A DNA stretch of 64,000 bases, from assembly GCF_004295345.1 (NCBI RefSeq), contig NZ_CP036200.1, positions 1,054,001 through 1,118,000 on the forward strand. The letters run 5' to 3'. This document shows positions 34,784-44,660 of this stretch, one piece after another. Each line of letters opens with the position of its first letter. Position 1 is the stretch's first letter. A program made the position numbers and the translations under genes. The notes below the pieces were generated by a model. It was not told where the DNA came from. It was given only the letters and a program-made list of their open reading frames with translations, and ran no database searches. This DNA is from Shewanella maritima (GTDB lineage Bacteria > Pseudomonadota > Gammaproteobacteria > Enterobacterales > Shewanellaceae).

Positions 34784-35392
34784 TTAGTTCAACAGCGAAT
34801 AGTCTGCCTTTCGGTCAGTTGTTACCATCAATACCTTGTTAGTATCAAATAGGCACTTGCCAGTACCTTGCTCAGTTGGACTGCGGAGAAATTTAAAATG
34901 CGCTTTTCCGCCAGACTTATCAGCATACAACTCGGTATCAATAAGCTCGATATTCGTTCCGACATTGGCTAAACGAGCCTTACAAATCTGAATATGTCCG
35001 TCGACAGAGGTTTCAGTCATATCTTCTGCTTTGTTCCAACCAAACGGAATACCTTCAGTAGAAATCCCCATCAAGCCTAACCCTTTACTATCAACATAAA
35101 CGCGCAAGGCAGTGCCATTAGGCCAGGTTGCCGCATAAGGCGTGTTCCATGATTTAGCAGGGAGTTCGCCAGTTAATTTACTCACTGTACACTTACTTGA
35201 ATACAATGGCTTAGCTGCTGCCTCACCTTGTGAGCGCTTATATAGCATTCTTGCGGTTTGACACACGGATCTTGCATCCCACTTCGACGATATATCTACA
35301 CCGCTATACAATTTGTCATCATTGCCACAGCCAGCAACCAAGCTAGTCATTGCTAGTGCTATTAGTACTTTTTTCAACTTTATCTCTCTCAT
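34784..35392 (-). CDS. putative lipoprotein of unknown function
   Basis: 202 residues. The lipoprotein signal has Lys-rich start, hydrophobic core and lipobox LVAGC. An in-frame TTG at 35377 would give MKKVLIALAMTSLVAGC and has GAGAGA upstream, so it may be the true start. The mature part contains four cysteines after the lipid-bearing Cys (VCQTAR, SSKCTV, QICKAR, KCLFD), likely forming disulfides, plus ATWPNGTALRVYVDSKGLG. I do not recognise the family. It is convergent with the GGDEF cyclase and lies 56 bp downstream of the receiver-EAL gene on the same strand. Confidence 0.72.
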   Translation of the reverse strand: MREIKLKKVLIALAMTSLVAGCGNDDKLYSGVDISSKWDARSVCQTARMLYKRSQGEAAAKPLYSSKCTVSKLTGELPAKSWNTPYAATWPNGTALRVYVDSKGLGLMGISTEGIPFGWNKAEDMTETSVDGHIQICKARLANVGTNIELIDTELYADKSGGKAHFKFLRSPTEQGTGKCLFDTNKVLMVTTDRKADYSLLN

Positions 35393-35448
35393 ATCTATTT
35401 GGACTAAGCGGCTACAGACATATGGTCATAGCTGCTGACTAGCGCTAG

Positions 35449-36698
35449 CTAATTAACAACAACTGACTCAGCTAACTTGGTTTGATTGGCTGTGCCTAAG
35501 AAAGTTAGAAACTGGGCAGGAGCTAACGGCACACTATATAAGTATCCTTGAATCGCATGGCAATCGTGAGACAAAAAGAACTGTGCTTGTTCACTACTCT
35601 CGACCCCTTCAGCGACGGTTTTTATGCCAAGGGATTTTGCCAACGACATAGAGGCATTAATCACCGCCATGCTCTTTTTGTCGGTAAACATATCTCGCAC
35701 AAAGCTGATATCAATCTTAAGCTCTGAAAATGGCGAGCGAATAAGCTGCATCAATGACGAGTGGCCAGTACCAAAATCATCAATTGATATGTTCACTCCG
35801 CGCATGCGTAGGCGCGTTAAAATTTCTAATGATTTCGCCAGGTCGAGTGTCATTTCAGTTTCGGTGACTTCCACCGTGAGAAAACGTGGATTCAACTGAC
35901 TTTTATCCAGCTCAGCCAAAATGTAATTGGCGAGATGAGTATCAGATAAATCACTTGCCGACACGTTGACCGATACACCAATTTCAAACCCAGCTTGATG
36001 CCACTGTTTACACTGCTTAACCGCGCTGCGAATAACAAAACGCGCCATTTCCAGTGACAAACCATGACTCATGATAGAGCTTAAAAACTTATCAGGCGTT
36101 AGTAGGCCTAAGCTTGGATGCTGCCAACGTACTAAGGCTTCTGCACCAATGACCTGCTCTTTAGCTGGGTCGACATGGGCTGATAAAACAAGCACAGCTG
36201 ATTATGAAACATAGCTTGAGTGAGCTCTACGTCTGTAAACCCTTGCGCAGCGCTATCGGTATGCTGTTGAGGTTTATGCGACGTCGTTTGCAACGCTTGC
36301 AGCAACACCAGCTCAAGATCTTTGCTAGTAATAGGCTTTTTCAAACTGTTTACACTGGCAAAACCATAGCTTTTAGACATTAGCTTAACCGACTGCAAAA
36401 TCTCATCAGACTCTGCACTTAGCAGCACGATATGACCGGTAAAATGCAAAGTTGCAATAATTCTCAGTAACTCAATGCCGTCAACACCAGGCATATTTAA
36501 ATCGCAAAAAATCACGTCAGGCTGAAAACCATTAATCATCGCCAGCATCGCGGCTTCACCATCCTCTGCCGCTACGACTTCTGCATTACATAACTTGGTA
36601 ACTTGTTTGTTAACTAGGTGGCGTTGAAAGTCGTCATCTTCAACAATCAGAATACGCTCAATCGCGGTTAAATCTTGCTTATTTGAAATATCTAGCAT
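35449..36698 (-). pseudogene. receiver-EAL response regulator (VieA-like), frameshifted
   Basis: Two overlapping frames form one gene. The first (start ATG 36698, or GTG 36701) encodes a receiver with Asp66 in VIFCDLNMPG and enters the EAL domain at FHNQLCLFYQP. It then goes out of frame and stops at 36132. The second frame continues HVDPAKEQVIGAEALVRW to the end at 35449. One C is missing in the CCC run at 36177-36179 (plus-strand GGG); restoring it gives about 416 residues. The catalytic EAL motif, the VEVTETE segment, DDFGTG and AEGVES are all intact, so the repaired protein would degrade c-di-GMP. It lies between the receiver-TPR and lipoprotein genes; with the divergent VieS-like kinase it completes a VieSAB-like locus. 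No LuxR domain is attached, unlike V. cholerae VieA. Confidence 0.9.
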
Positions 36699-36703
36699 CA
36701 CAG

Positions 36704-38359
36704 TTAACTCGCAAGTTGTAGCTGACGGTTCAGCACAGTCATTTCAGAGCTGATATCAGTATTAATTAAACTGCGATTATCCTGCAGTAAGGTTTTGCAC
36801 TTGGCTACAAGCGATGAAACAGTGTGCTTGTCCCACTCTTGCGGCCAGGCTTTTGATAAGTTCTTCAGCAATAATTCGGCGATAGAGAGGTCATACAAGC
36901 CCACTTCAAATGCTTTTGAAAGGCGCTTAACACCAGGCTCAAACTGCTGCTTAGCAAAGTCGGCCAACGCATGATCTTTTAGCTGCGCGACCAATTTTGT
37001 CTTAGCGCTGAATTGACCATACCAGGCGCCGTAATATTGCTTAACACACAAGGTGCGTATATCCATTTTAGCAACTGGAATAGTTTCAAATTGCTTTAAC
37101 ATCTTAACCAGGCTTAACTCTCCGCGCAGCCTATGTAGCACCCGTGCATATTCTATTTGTTCTAACTGACTACCACTTTTACCGGCCGCAGATTCAGCTA
37201 ACCACTGCTCATATTCTTCTAATGACTGATTGGCTTTTTCATAGCGGCCAAGCAAGGCATGAGCACGGGCAAACAACAACAGCTCAGCGCCAATATAATA
37301 TTTCTTTAAAAACTTGCTGCGCCAGGTAATCGCAAGCTTAAGTAACTGATTGATGTAATTACTGCGCTCTTTGATATCAAACTCTTGCTCAGCGGCGTCA
37401 AGTAACATGCTGCCTTTACTGAAATAAAGGTCGATATGCTCTCTAAAGGAGTCACGGGTTAAGCGAATAACACGATTAATGCTTTGTAATCCCGTCTCAA
37501 AATCACCACTGGCACAGGCAATCTGGAACTGAGTGCCTACCTGCTCAATACTGCTTGGTGCTAGTTTGACGGCTTCATTGATGATGGCTAAGGCTTTTGG
37601 CTTATTGTCTTGGCGCAAAGCAATCTCAGCAGCGTACTGCATTGCTTTTGGCTTTTGGAATGGGAAACCCTCTAACTCAGATATGAGTGACTGGGCTTCG
37701 TCATAGTGTTGATGTTGAATAGCATAGCGCAGCAATACACCAAGGGCTTTAGTGTGCAGCGTTGAGCCAAGCAAGCTCTTTAACAAGCTCACTCCTACAT
37801 CTGCATCACCCATTTTAAGGTATGACTTAGCACTTAGGTACTGGCACCACTGCATCAACTCAGGATTAGTGGAGTCATATTGCTTAGCGGTTTCAATCAC
37901 CAACTCATACTCACGCGCGGTATACATTTTTAGCAGAGGTTCAAGCTCACGTTTACGGCGGGTAAAACGCGGCAGTCGGTCAGCTAGCGTGACATAGTTA
38001 AGCGGCTTGATCAGGTAGCCATCGGGATCTTGCTCAGCAAAGCCTGTCACTACGCCCTTACTTGAGTCTCCGGTTACCACTACTAACACACAGCTAGGAG
38101 GAAGCAATTTGCTAGATTTCAGTTCATCCAACAACTGAATACCATTTTTGCTGTCGCCCAAGTTATAGTCGAAGAACACAAGCTTCAACTCTTTGGTACG
38201 GGCGATCTGCAGCGCCGAGTTAGCGTCAGCAGCAAACAGTACGTTGTCATTATGAAAGCCCATCTTCACTAGCATTCCTTTGAGTGCAGTTCGATACACC
38301 GGACAATCATCGATAATCAACACAGACTTTTTACTGTTAACAAACTCGTTAAACTTCAT
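36704..38359 (-). CDS. response regulator with TPR-like effector (VieB-like)
   Basis: 551 residues from ATG 38359, which has AGGTGGGG 6 bp upstream; two in-frame codons slightly upstream (38365, 38371) overlap that site. The receiver occupies residues 10 to about 130 with Asp-Asp pair (LIIDDCP), phospho-acceptor Asp64 in VFFDYNLGD and terminal Lys in YLIKPLNY. The rest is a long helical TPR-like domain (about 150-540) with no DNA-binding or enzymatic motif. In V. cholerae VieB, the same build, this regulator inhibits VieS phosphotransfer to VieA. The next gene begins about 5 bp after its stop, so it is co-transcribed with the receiver-EAL gene. The kinase gene is divergent. Confidence 0.88.
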   Translation of the reverse strand: MKFNEFVNSKKSVLIIDDCPVYRTALKGMLVKMGFHNDNVLFAADANSALQIARTKELKLVFFDYNLGDSKNGIQLLDELKSSKLLPPSCVLVVVTGDSSKGVVTGFAEQDPDGYLIKPLNYVTLADRLPRFTRRKRELEPLLKMYTAREYELVIETAKQYDSTNPELMQWCQYLSAKSYLKMGDADVGVSLLKSLLGSTLHTKALGVLLRYAIQHQHYDEAQSLISELEGFPFQKPKAMQYAAEIALRQDNKPKALAIINEAVKLAPSSIEQVGTQFQIACASGDFETGLQSINRVIRLTRDSFREHIDLYFSKGSMLLDAAEQEFDIKERSNYINQLLKLAITWRSKFLKKYYIGAELLLFARAHALLGRYEKANQSLEEYEQWLAESAAGKSGSQLEQIEYARVLHRLRGELSLVKMLKQFETIPVAKMDIRTLCVKQYYGAWYGQFSAKTKLVAQLKDHALADFAKQQFEPGVKRLSKAFEVGLYDLSIAELLLKNLSKAWPQEWDKHTVSSLVAKCKTLLQDNRSLINTDISSEMTVLNRQLQLAS

Positions 38360-38485
38360 TGGCATCCCCACCTAGTTCAAAATTCGAACAGATGTTACAA
38401 AATGCCAATCTATACTTCTGTTACGACAAGAACAGAACCCAATTCATATTCGGCTAATATAACGTCAATTATTGTTGGGGGATGT

Positions 38486-41400
38486 ATGGTAAATAGTGGC
38501 GTTAAGTTGTCATTAAAATCTTTGTTTTTGTTGTTTTTTTCTATCGCTTTGCTAAACCAAGCAAGTGCTTATACCGCTATAGAGGTAGTTAATAAAAGCA
38601 CAACTACAGAGCAAACAGGTGTACGTCAAACCGCTTCAGAGGCGATTGCAGTTACGTCTGATTCAGCCACTAACGAGCGTCAGACTGATACAAATATAAT
38701 TGACCACCAGCAAAAACAAACCTTCCGTGTAGGTATTCCTGATATCAACGATATAAGTCAGGATTACAATTTTGATTACTTTCAGGGCATTCAGTTTGTT
38801 AAAAAATTCTGGCAATACTGGGGCAAGGAGAACAACTATCACATCGAGTTTGTGGTCATCACCTATGCACAAAGCACTGATGAGCTTCTAGAAAAAGGCG
38901 CTTTTGATATTGCGGCGCTTACCACCTATCAACCCACTAAAAGTGAGCGCTACGCCTACAGCGTGCCCTATTTCTCGATTGTGCCTGCGGAATATGTATT
39001 AAATGAGGCAAAGCAAACTGGCTTAAATATTGGTGTACATTCACCTTATCACTTCAACCTTGGCTGGTCTGGTCAAGCTATTGCTAACCTAACAACAGAC
39101 AAAAGTTCAGCCAAATTGCTGACAAGTACAGAACCATACGATGTAATTTATAGCTGGCTCCCTAAGCAATTTGAGGTAGAGCTAAGAAAGTCTCAATATG
39201 CTGAGCAATACACTCGGGTTAACAATGCTAAACATAAGGTATTTTTAAGAGCAAAAGTAAAACCTGAAAATAAACATCTACTACAGCAAATTAATACATT
39301 CATGCACGGGAAAGGCAGTAAATTGGCAAAAGATTTACCACCAAGCAAGAGTGGTAGCCCAATAATTAATGGTCTGGCTCGCAATTTAAGTGATGATCTT
39401 CAACAGTACATCATCGACAACCCAATGGTTAATTATGGTTTTTTAACCGACGGAATTTTGCCCTATATTTATGTTGAAAATGGTGTAGCCAAAGGTTACA
39501 TCGTTGAACTACTTCAGAAAATCACTGAAAAGACAGGTATTGAATTTAGTTACCATACCTACCGCAATATTCCACTTTTGGTAAAAAGCCTAAAAGAAAC
39601 AGGCGACGTGCGCTTTGTACCCAATGTCATCCAAACCCCAGAACGTATGGAGCAATTCAACTTTTCGACAGCCTATGAGCCTATTACACCGACACTGGCC
39701 GCGATTGCTGATCATGAATTTACCCATATTAGTGAGTTAGAAGGTGCAACCATCGCAGTCGTGCCTGGCGCTTATTTCACTAAGAGATTGAGAACTAGCT
39801 TATCCCGAGCCAAGTTCATTGAAGCGCAGACCATTCCTGAAGCACTGAAACTCGTCAACAGTAAGCAGGCTGACTTTTATCTGGGTAGCAGTATTAACAC
39901 CACTTATTATCGCAGTAAGCTCAGTTACACCAATATGGAACTGACGCAAATTGATATTGGCGATCACAACTACAGTTACCGTTTTGGCTTCAAAAAATCA
40001 GAGACCGTCCTAAGAGAACTCGTCAACGCTGCCCTTGCTGATATGAGTACCATGGATATAGAGTCTGTGCGCCAGCAATGGATTAACAGCTTAATTATCG
40101 ACAACTCCAACAACACCCAATACAACCAACTCTACAAACGTAGCTTGCTTGGCTTTGGTATGTTCTTTGGCATCTTGTTGTTGCTCGCTATTATCTTTAA
40201 GTGGCAACTTAGGGTAAAAGCCAGCCACCAAAAAGAGTTAGAGGCTGCGTTAGTTAAAGCGCAACAAGCAGAGCTTGCCGCCATTGAAGCGGGGAAATCA
40301 AAAACCAACTTTCTGGCAAAAATGAGCCATGAAATCCGCACGCCTATGAACGGTATTCTCGGCATGACCGAGTCGTTAAGTTATACCAATCTATCTCCAG
40401 CGCAAACCGACCTGCTCGACACACTAACAGGCTCAGCCAAACATTTAATGGGCCTACTCAATGACGTACTCGACTTCTCCAAGATGGATGCCGACAAGAT
40501 GGAGTTGGAACTGATTGAGTTCAATTTACAGTCGATTTTACAGGCAAGTTTAGACAACTTTAAATACAAGGCACAAAGTGCGGGTATCGCGTTGAGCCTG
40601 GCGATTGATAGCAGTAAAGATCAGTTATTTATTGGTGACCCAAGCCGTTTAATGCAGGTCGTCAACAACCTTATTTCTAACGCGATTAAGTTTACCGAAA
40701 AAGGTAGCATTGATATTCGCGCCCATATCATCAAACAACAAGATGATGTATTCACCGTAAAAATCGATATTCGCGATACAGGTATCGGCATCGATAAAAC
40801 TAAGCTTGCAGGCTTGTTTAACCCGTTTGAGCAAGCGGAGTCTGACACCACTCGCCGCTTTGGCGGCACAGGCTTAGGGCTGGCAATTTGCCGCGAAATT
40901 GTTGAAGCGATGGCAGGTGAAATTAAGGTTTCATCCATCATAGGTCACGGCAGTTTATTTAGCATAGTGTTGCCACTAAAGCAGGCTGAGCTAACCTTAA
41001 CCGAGCATCGTCAAAACCAGCTGCAACCTGTGGTTGGACCGCAATTATATTCACCGCACACCCTGTCGAAACTGTCAGTACTGATGGCTGAAGATAACCC
41101 GGTGAATCGTAAAGTTATCACTGGCCAGCTGCACCGATTGGGGATTTCTGCCGACGTTGCCCATGATGGTCAGCAAGCGCTAGATATGGCAAATGCAAAA
41201 CACTATGACCTGATCATCTCGGACTGTCACATGCCTAACCTGGACGGATTTGGCCTAGCTGCAGCCCTAAGAAATGACAAGAAACATGATAATACTTATC
41301 TGATCGCACTGACTGCAGACGCCTTAAGCGGCTCAGCGCAGAAGTGTTTGGACGCAGGCTTTGATGACTATCTGTCTAAGCCTTGCCCACAGGATTTACT

Positions 41401-42316
41401 GTCACAAAAAATCAGCGCTGTTATTGAGCGTTTAGATAACGATGAGCAACACGACATTCAAACTAAAGCCGATCCACTGGCTGAGTTTGACTACATGGAT
41501 GAAGTTAATCTTGATGAGTTAAACACGCCTGCTGATGTAAACCTTGATGACTTTGATGAAATAGATGAACTTCATCATCAACTAAGCGACTTTGCTAACT
41601 TAGGTCAAAGCCAGACTGAGCAGTCTCCTTATAACAGTCCTGCTTTAGCTGAGCTGCAGGATTTATTTGGTGATATCGAGTTAGTCAGTAAGCAACAAAC
41701 AAAAGTACAGTCGGATGTTGAGCAACAAGTTCGTGCTCAATTTGAGCTCGATGAGTCAGCAGGTGTTGCAGGCGAACCACAAGATTTAAAAGCTAATGAC
41801 AATATTGAACAAGACGAAATGAGCACACTCGCCGCAGAGTTTGGTCTTGAGTCAATTGAAAACAAACCTGATAACAGCCTTGAGCCAGCAAACAGCCTTG
41901 CACAAGACACAATCTACCAAGCCAACGATGTACCTCGCACCGCGCCATCTTCAGCTAGTTACTCTAAGCAATTGTTTATTGCAGATAAGCTCATCCAACT
42001 GAGTGACGATGACACTGAATTAGCGGTCGATATTTTGTCGGTATTTGTTGAGTCTGCTCCCGCAGATATCAGTAAACTGCGTGAAGCCTATGACACTAAA
42101 TCGAGTGAAACTCACAATATTGCACATAAAATCAAAGGCTCATTGCGCTATCTTGCTGCAGAGTCGTTAGTAGATGCAGTAACGACTATTGAACAATGGC
42201 AGCAAATCACCCATAGCGACGAGCAAAATACCCTAGTTGACAGCTTTTTTAACGATCTTGTTGTCATGCTAGAGCAAGCACAAGCCTGGTATCAAACTCA
42301 CAAGGTGGCATCATGA
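38486..42316 (+). CDS. BvgS/VieS-like hybrid sensor kinase with two SBP_bac_3 domains
   Basis: 1276 residues from ATG 38486, which has GGGGGA just upstream and leads directly into the signal peptide. Order: signal peptide, two extracellular solute-binding (Venus flytrap) domains (about 70-560; the second begins DDLQQYIIDNPMVNYGF), one membrane helix (FGMFFGILLLLAIIFKW, about 555-575), HisKA with His615 (AKMSHEIRTPMNG), HATPase (RDTGIGID, FGGTGLGLAI), receiver with Asp913 (ISDCHMPNLDG), an acidic linker (about 970-1160), and Hpt with His1214 (IAHKIKG). Ligand binding in the periplasm would drive a phosphorelay to the receiver-EAL and receiver-TPR proteins encoded divergently. The next gene overlaps its stop by 4 bp. 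Confidence 0.93.
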   Translation: MVNSGVKLSLKSLFLLFFSIALLNQASAYTAIEVVNKSTTTEQTGVRQTASEAIAVTSDSATNERQTDTNIIDHQQKQTFRVGIPDINDISQDYNFDYFQGIQFVKKFWQYWGKENNYHIEFVVITYAQSTDELLEKGAFDIAALTTYQPTKSERYAYSVPYFSIVPAEYVLNEAKQTGLNIGVHSPYHFNLGWSGQAIANLTTDKSSAKLLTSTEPYDVIYSWLPKQFEVELRKSQYAEQYTRVNNAKHKVFLRAKVKPENKHLLQQINTFMHGKGSKLAKDLPPSKSGSPIINGLARNLSDDLQQYIIDNPMVNYGFLTDGILPYIYVENGVAKGYIVELLQKITEKTGIEFSYHTYRNIPLLVKSLKETGDVRFVPNVIQTPERMEQFNFSTAYEPITPTLAAIADHEFTHISELEGATIAVVPGAYFTKRLRTSLSRAKFIEAQTIPEALKLVNSKQADFYLGSSINTTYYRSKLSYTNMELTQIDIGDHNYSYRFGFKKSETVLRELVNAALADMSTMDIESVRQQWINSLIIDNSNNTQYNQLYKRSLLGFGMFFGILLLLAIIFKWQLRVKASHQKELEAALVKAQQAELAAIEAGKSKTNFLAKMSHEIRTPMNGILGMTESLSYTNLSPAQTDLLDTLTGSAKHLMGLLNDVLDFSKMDADKMELELIEFNLQSILQASLDNFKYKAQSAGIALSLAIDSSKDQLFIGDPSRLMQVVNNLISNAIKFTEKGSIDIRAHIIKQQDDVFTVKIDIRDTGIGIDKTKLAGLFNPFEQAESDTTRRFGGTGLGLAICREIVEAMAGEIKVSSIIGHGSLFSIVLPLKQAELTLTEHRQNQLQPVVGPQLYSPHTLSKLSVLMAEDNPVNRKVITGQLHRLGISADVAHDGQQALDMANAKHYDLIISDCHMPNLDGFGLAAALRNDKKHDNTYLIALTADALSGSAQKCLDAGFDDYLSKPCPQDLLSQKISAVIERLDNDEQHDIQTKADPLAEFDYMDEVNLDELNTPADVNLDDFDEIDELHHQLSDFANLGQSQTEQSPYNSPALAELQDLFGDIELVSKQQTKVQSDVEQQVRAQFELDESAGVAGEPQDLKANDNIEQDEMSTLAAEFGLESIENKPDNSLEPANSLAQDTIYQANDVPRTAPSSASYSKQLFIADKLIQLSDDDTELAVDILSVFVESAPADISKLREAYDTKSSETHNIAHKIKGSLRYLAAESLVDAVTTIEQWQQITHSDEQNTLVDSFFNDLVVMLEQAQAWYQTHKVAS

Positions 42317-43716
42317 TTTTGAATATTCCACTGAAAAAACAAGTTTGCTTATTTACCATCATCGCGATTGTGATTGCAGTGATTTATCAGTTCACCGTGA
42401 GCATGAGTATCTTTGATAAGCTCAGACAAGACGGAGAAGTGCAGCGTCTTAAAAACCTTGGTGAGGTGATCATCAAGCTGGAAACTCGCCGCTTTGAAGA
42501 TCTTTCCACCATGACCCAGGACTATGCCATTTGGGAGCAAACCTATAATACGATTGAGGAGTTCAATCGCACTGGTAAACAAAAACAAATCTCTACTGCG
42601 ACCGCAATAATTGAAGCCGAGCAACTGCAGCTATCTAATCTGGTAGCAATGCGCCTAAGTAATAATGCAAACCAAACCGTTAAAACCACCAGCATTTTTG
42701 ACGACACCACTCATAACCAACTAATGAGTCTGTTTTCAGTTCAAGAAAGCCTGAACCCAGAGAAAGGTATCGTGATTTTGAACGGTCAAATCATTGATTA
42801 TGTTTCCATGCATGTAAAACAAGCTGAAAACAAACTACATAGCAACGGCATGCTGACTTTCTTTCGTAAACAAAACCAAATGGTCATAGACGATATTGCC
42901 GAAGACTTTGGCGTTGATATTCATCAGCAAATCAAAGTCGGTGACGGCAAGCCATTTCGCGTAGAAATAGATGATATTATTACAACCAAGTTGCAGCTAC
43001 ACCAATGGTCTGGCGATACGATTATTGGTAACTTTTCATTGCACCTTAAAGGTAGAGTAATGCCGGTTGAGCTGTCGGTCGCAATCCCTGTTAACCAAAC
43101 CATGCGCCAAAAACTCAGTATTATTTTGGTAATTCAATCGTCCATTTTGATTATTGCAGCATTGATTTGGGTAAGCTTCATGCGCCGCAAGGTGGTATTG
43201 CCAATCAGCGCTGTGATTGAGCAAGTTAATACAGCAAAACAGGTTAATGCCAGCCACCTGCCAAAGCTTGAAAATATACAAAGCGGCAGCCACTTTGAAA
43301 TTGAGCAGTTAATCAACAATATCAATCATTTCTCGAGCCAACAGCAACAGCAACTTGAACGTTTTAAGCAGTTACTCGATGCTAGTCAGGACCTGATTAT
43401 TATGGTTAATACTGAGCAGGAAATTGATAGCGTCAACCAAAAAGCGCAGCAATGGCTAACAGTCGATACCAAGCAGCTTGTCGGACAACCTGTGGACTTT
43501 TGCTTGCAGCAAGCTTCACCATTTAAGTATTCCATTGCCTATGTGATAAATCAGGTGTTTACCAGCAAACAGCCACAAACTATGCCTGTGAAGCTAAAAA
43601 ATAATCTGGCTAATTCGCCAGAAATTCACGGTCAAATTGTAGTGAGTTTTTTGATGGATGAGCAGCAACTGCCAAAAGTGATGTTGTCGATTCAGCCTAA
43701 GTACAACCTGATATAA
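42313..43716 (+). CDS. CHASE4-PAS membrane sensor without an output domain
   Basis: 467 residues, start overlapping the kinase stop (ATGA), so translation is probably coupled. A first membrane helix (about 12-32) is followed by a periplasmic CHASE4-type domain (motif TQDYAIWEQTYN at about 73, region to about 250), a second helix (about 262-284), a HAMP-like stretch, a short coiled coil with a Gln run, and a PAS domain (about 350-460; LLDASQDLIIMVNTEQEI). The protein then stops; no GGDEF, EAL, kinase or methyl-accepting region follows. It may modulate the adjacent VieS-like kinase. Not a typical part of V. cholerae vieSAB. Confidence 0.8.
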   Translation: MILNIPLKKQVCLFTIIAIVIAVIYQFTVSMSIFDKLRQDGEVQRLKNLGEVIIKLETRRFEDLSTMTQDYAIWEQTYNTIEEFNRTGKQKQISTATAIIEAEQLQLSNLVAMRLSNNANQTVKTTSIFDDTTHNQLMSLFSVQESLNPEKGIVILNGQIIDYVSMHVKQAENKLHSNGMLTFFRKQNQMVIDDIAEDFGVDIHQQIKVGDGKPFRVEIDDIITTKLQLHQWSGDTIIGNFSLHLKGRVMPVELSVAIPVNQTMRQKLSIILVIQSSILIIAALIWVSFMRRKVVLPISAVIEQVNTAKQVNASHLPKLENIQSGSHFEIEQLINNINHFSSQQQQQLERFKQLLDASQDLIIMVNTEQEIDSVNQKAQQWLTVDTKQLVGQPVDFCLQQASPFKYSIAYVINQVFTSKQPQTMPVKLKNNLANSPEIHGQIVVSFLMDEQQLPKVMLSIQPKYNLI

Positions 43717-43844
43717 GAGCGATACAACCTAGCGTAGTCAGCTAATTATTAAAGCTGCTAAATCTTGAAAACACTAGAATTCACAGGCAAAGCCTAATTG
43801 ATGATACCCACCGACCAAAGCAGGTGATTAATGGCCTGAAAAGC

Positions 43845-43873
43845 AAAACGCTAACCCAAAGGTTAGCGTTTTT
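43845..43873. terminator. terminator overlapping the end of the CRP-like gene
   Basis: AAAACGCTAACC-CAAA-GGTTAGCGTTTTT hairpin between convergent genes. The right arm contains the last codons and stop of the minus-strand CRP-like gene. Confidence 0.88.
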
Positions 43874-44612
43874 CATGCCAGTAATATTCAAACTCGTTAC
43901 TCTGGATCCGCTGATGCAACCCAGGTAAATCCAGCAAGGTGATCCTACCTCGGTCAATGGCTATTAATCCTTCATTGACTAACGCTTTTAAGGTTTCATT
44001 GGTGCGTGGGCGGCTCACATTGATAATTTCGCTAAGCAGTTGCTGAGTAATCGACAATGATGGTTTTACACCTGCTGGCGTTTCAACCTTACGCATCATT
44101 TCCGTTAGGTAAAAAATCACCTTAGACTCAGGCTTGAAAAAGCTAATATGCGAGCTTTGCATTAGTTTATTGGTCATCCGCTTAGCTAGATAAAACAGAA
44201 ACTGATACACAGAGCTATCCTGTTGCATTAACTCTACTATTGCTTTCTCTGGGATATACAAAAACTCGCTATCTTGTACTTCATTAACGGCGATATTGGC
44301 TTTTAATGAAGCTAACGCTGTCTTAACTGGCGTTAATGCCAAGCCATCATCAATACGATTAACCCCAGCCCAATCGCCTTTACCCACAACCAAAGACACG
44401 AGTAACTGCCCATCCAACCGGGTATTACTCATGGTGCTAATACCTTTAGTGCAATAAAGCAGTCCACGAAAAGTCGGGTCATCAAACATTTTGTTCAGTA
44501 CATCTATGCCTTGATAAGGCTGACTCGCCTCGAGCAATTTTTGCTGCACGTTACTGTCCATTTTGCATGGCCAGTTTATTTCATCGATTGTATACGGCTT
44601 ACTCAAACTCAT
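43863..44612 (-). CDS. CRP/FNR-family-like transcriptional regulator
   Basis: 249 residues. The N-terminal half has the cyclic-nucleotide-binding beta-roll pattern, but the cAMP phosphate-binding signature is not visible (LVSLVVGKGDWAGVNRI sits where it would be). A dimer helix (VYQFLFYLAKRMTNKLMQSS) and a winged helix-turn-helix near the end follow (LSITQQLLSEIINVSRPRTNETLKALVNEG in pieces, then IAIDRGRITLLD). It has no N-terminal cysteines, so it is not FNR. The effector is unknown. It is encoded 48 bp after a periplasmic binding-protein gene, likely one operon. Confidence 0.85.
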   Translation of the reverse strand: MSLSKPYTIDEINWPCKMDSNVQQKLLEASQPYQGIDVLNKMFDDPTFRGLLYCTKGISTMSNTRLDGQLLVSLVVGKGDWAGVNRIDDGLALTPVKTALASLKANIAVNEVQDSEFLYIPEKAIVELMQQDSSVYQFLFYLAKRMTNKLMQSSHISFFKPESKVIFYLTEMMRKVETPAGVKPSLSITQQLLSEIINVSRPRTNETLKALVNEGLIAIDRGRITLLDLPGLHQRIQSNEFEYYWHEKR

Positions 44613-44660
44613 ATCCTTAATGCCGCTTCGTCACAGTCACCCCTGCTGTGCAAAGCTTAT

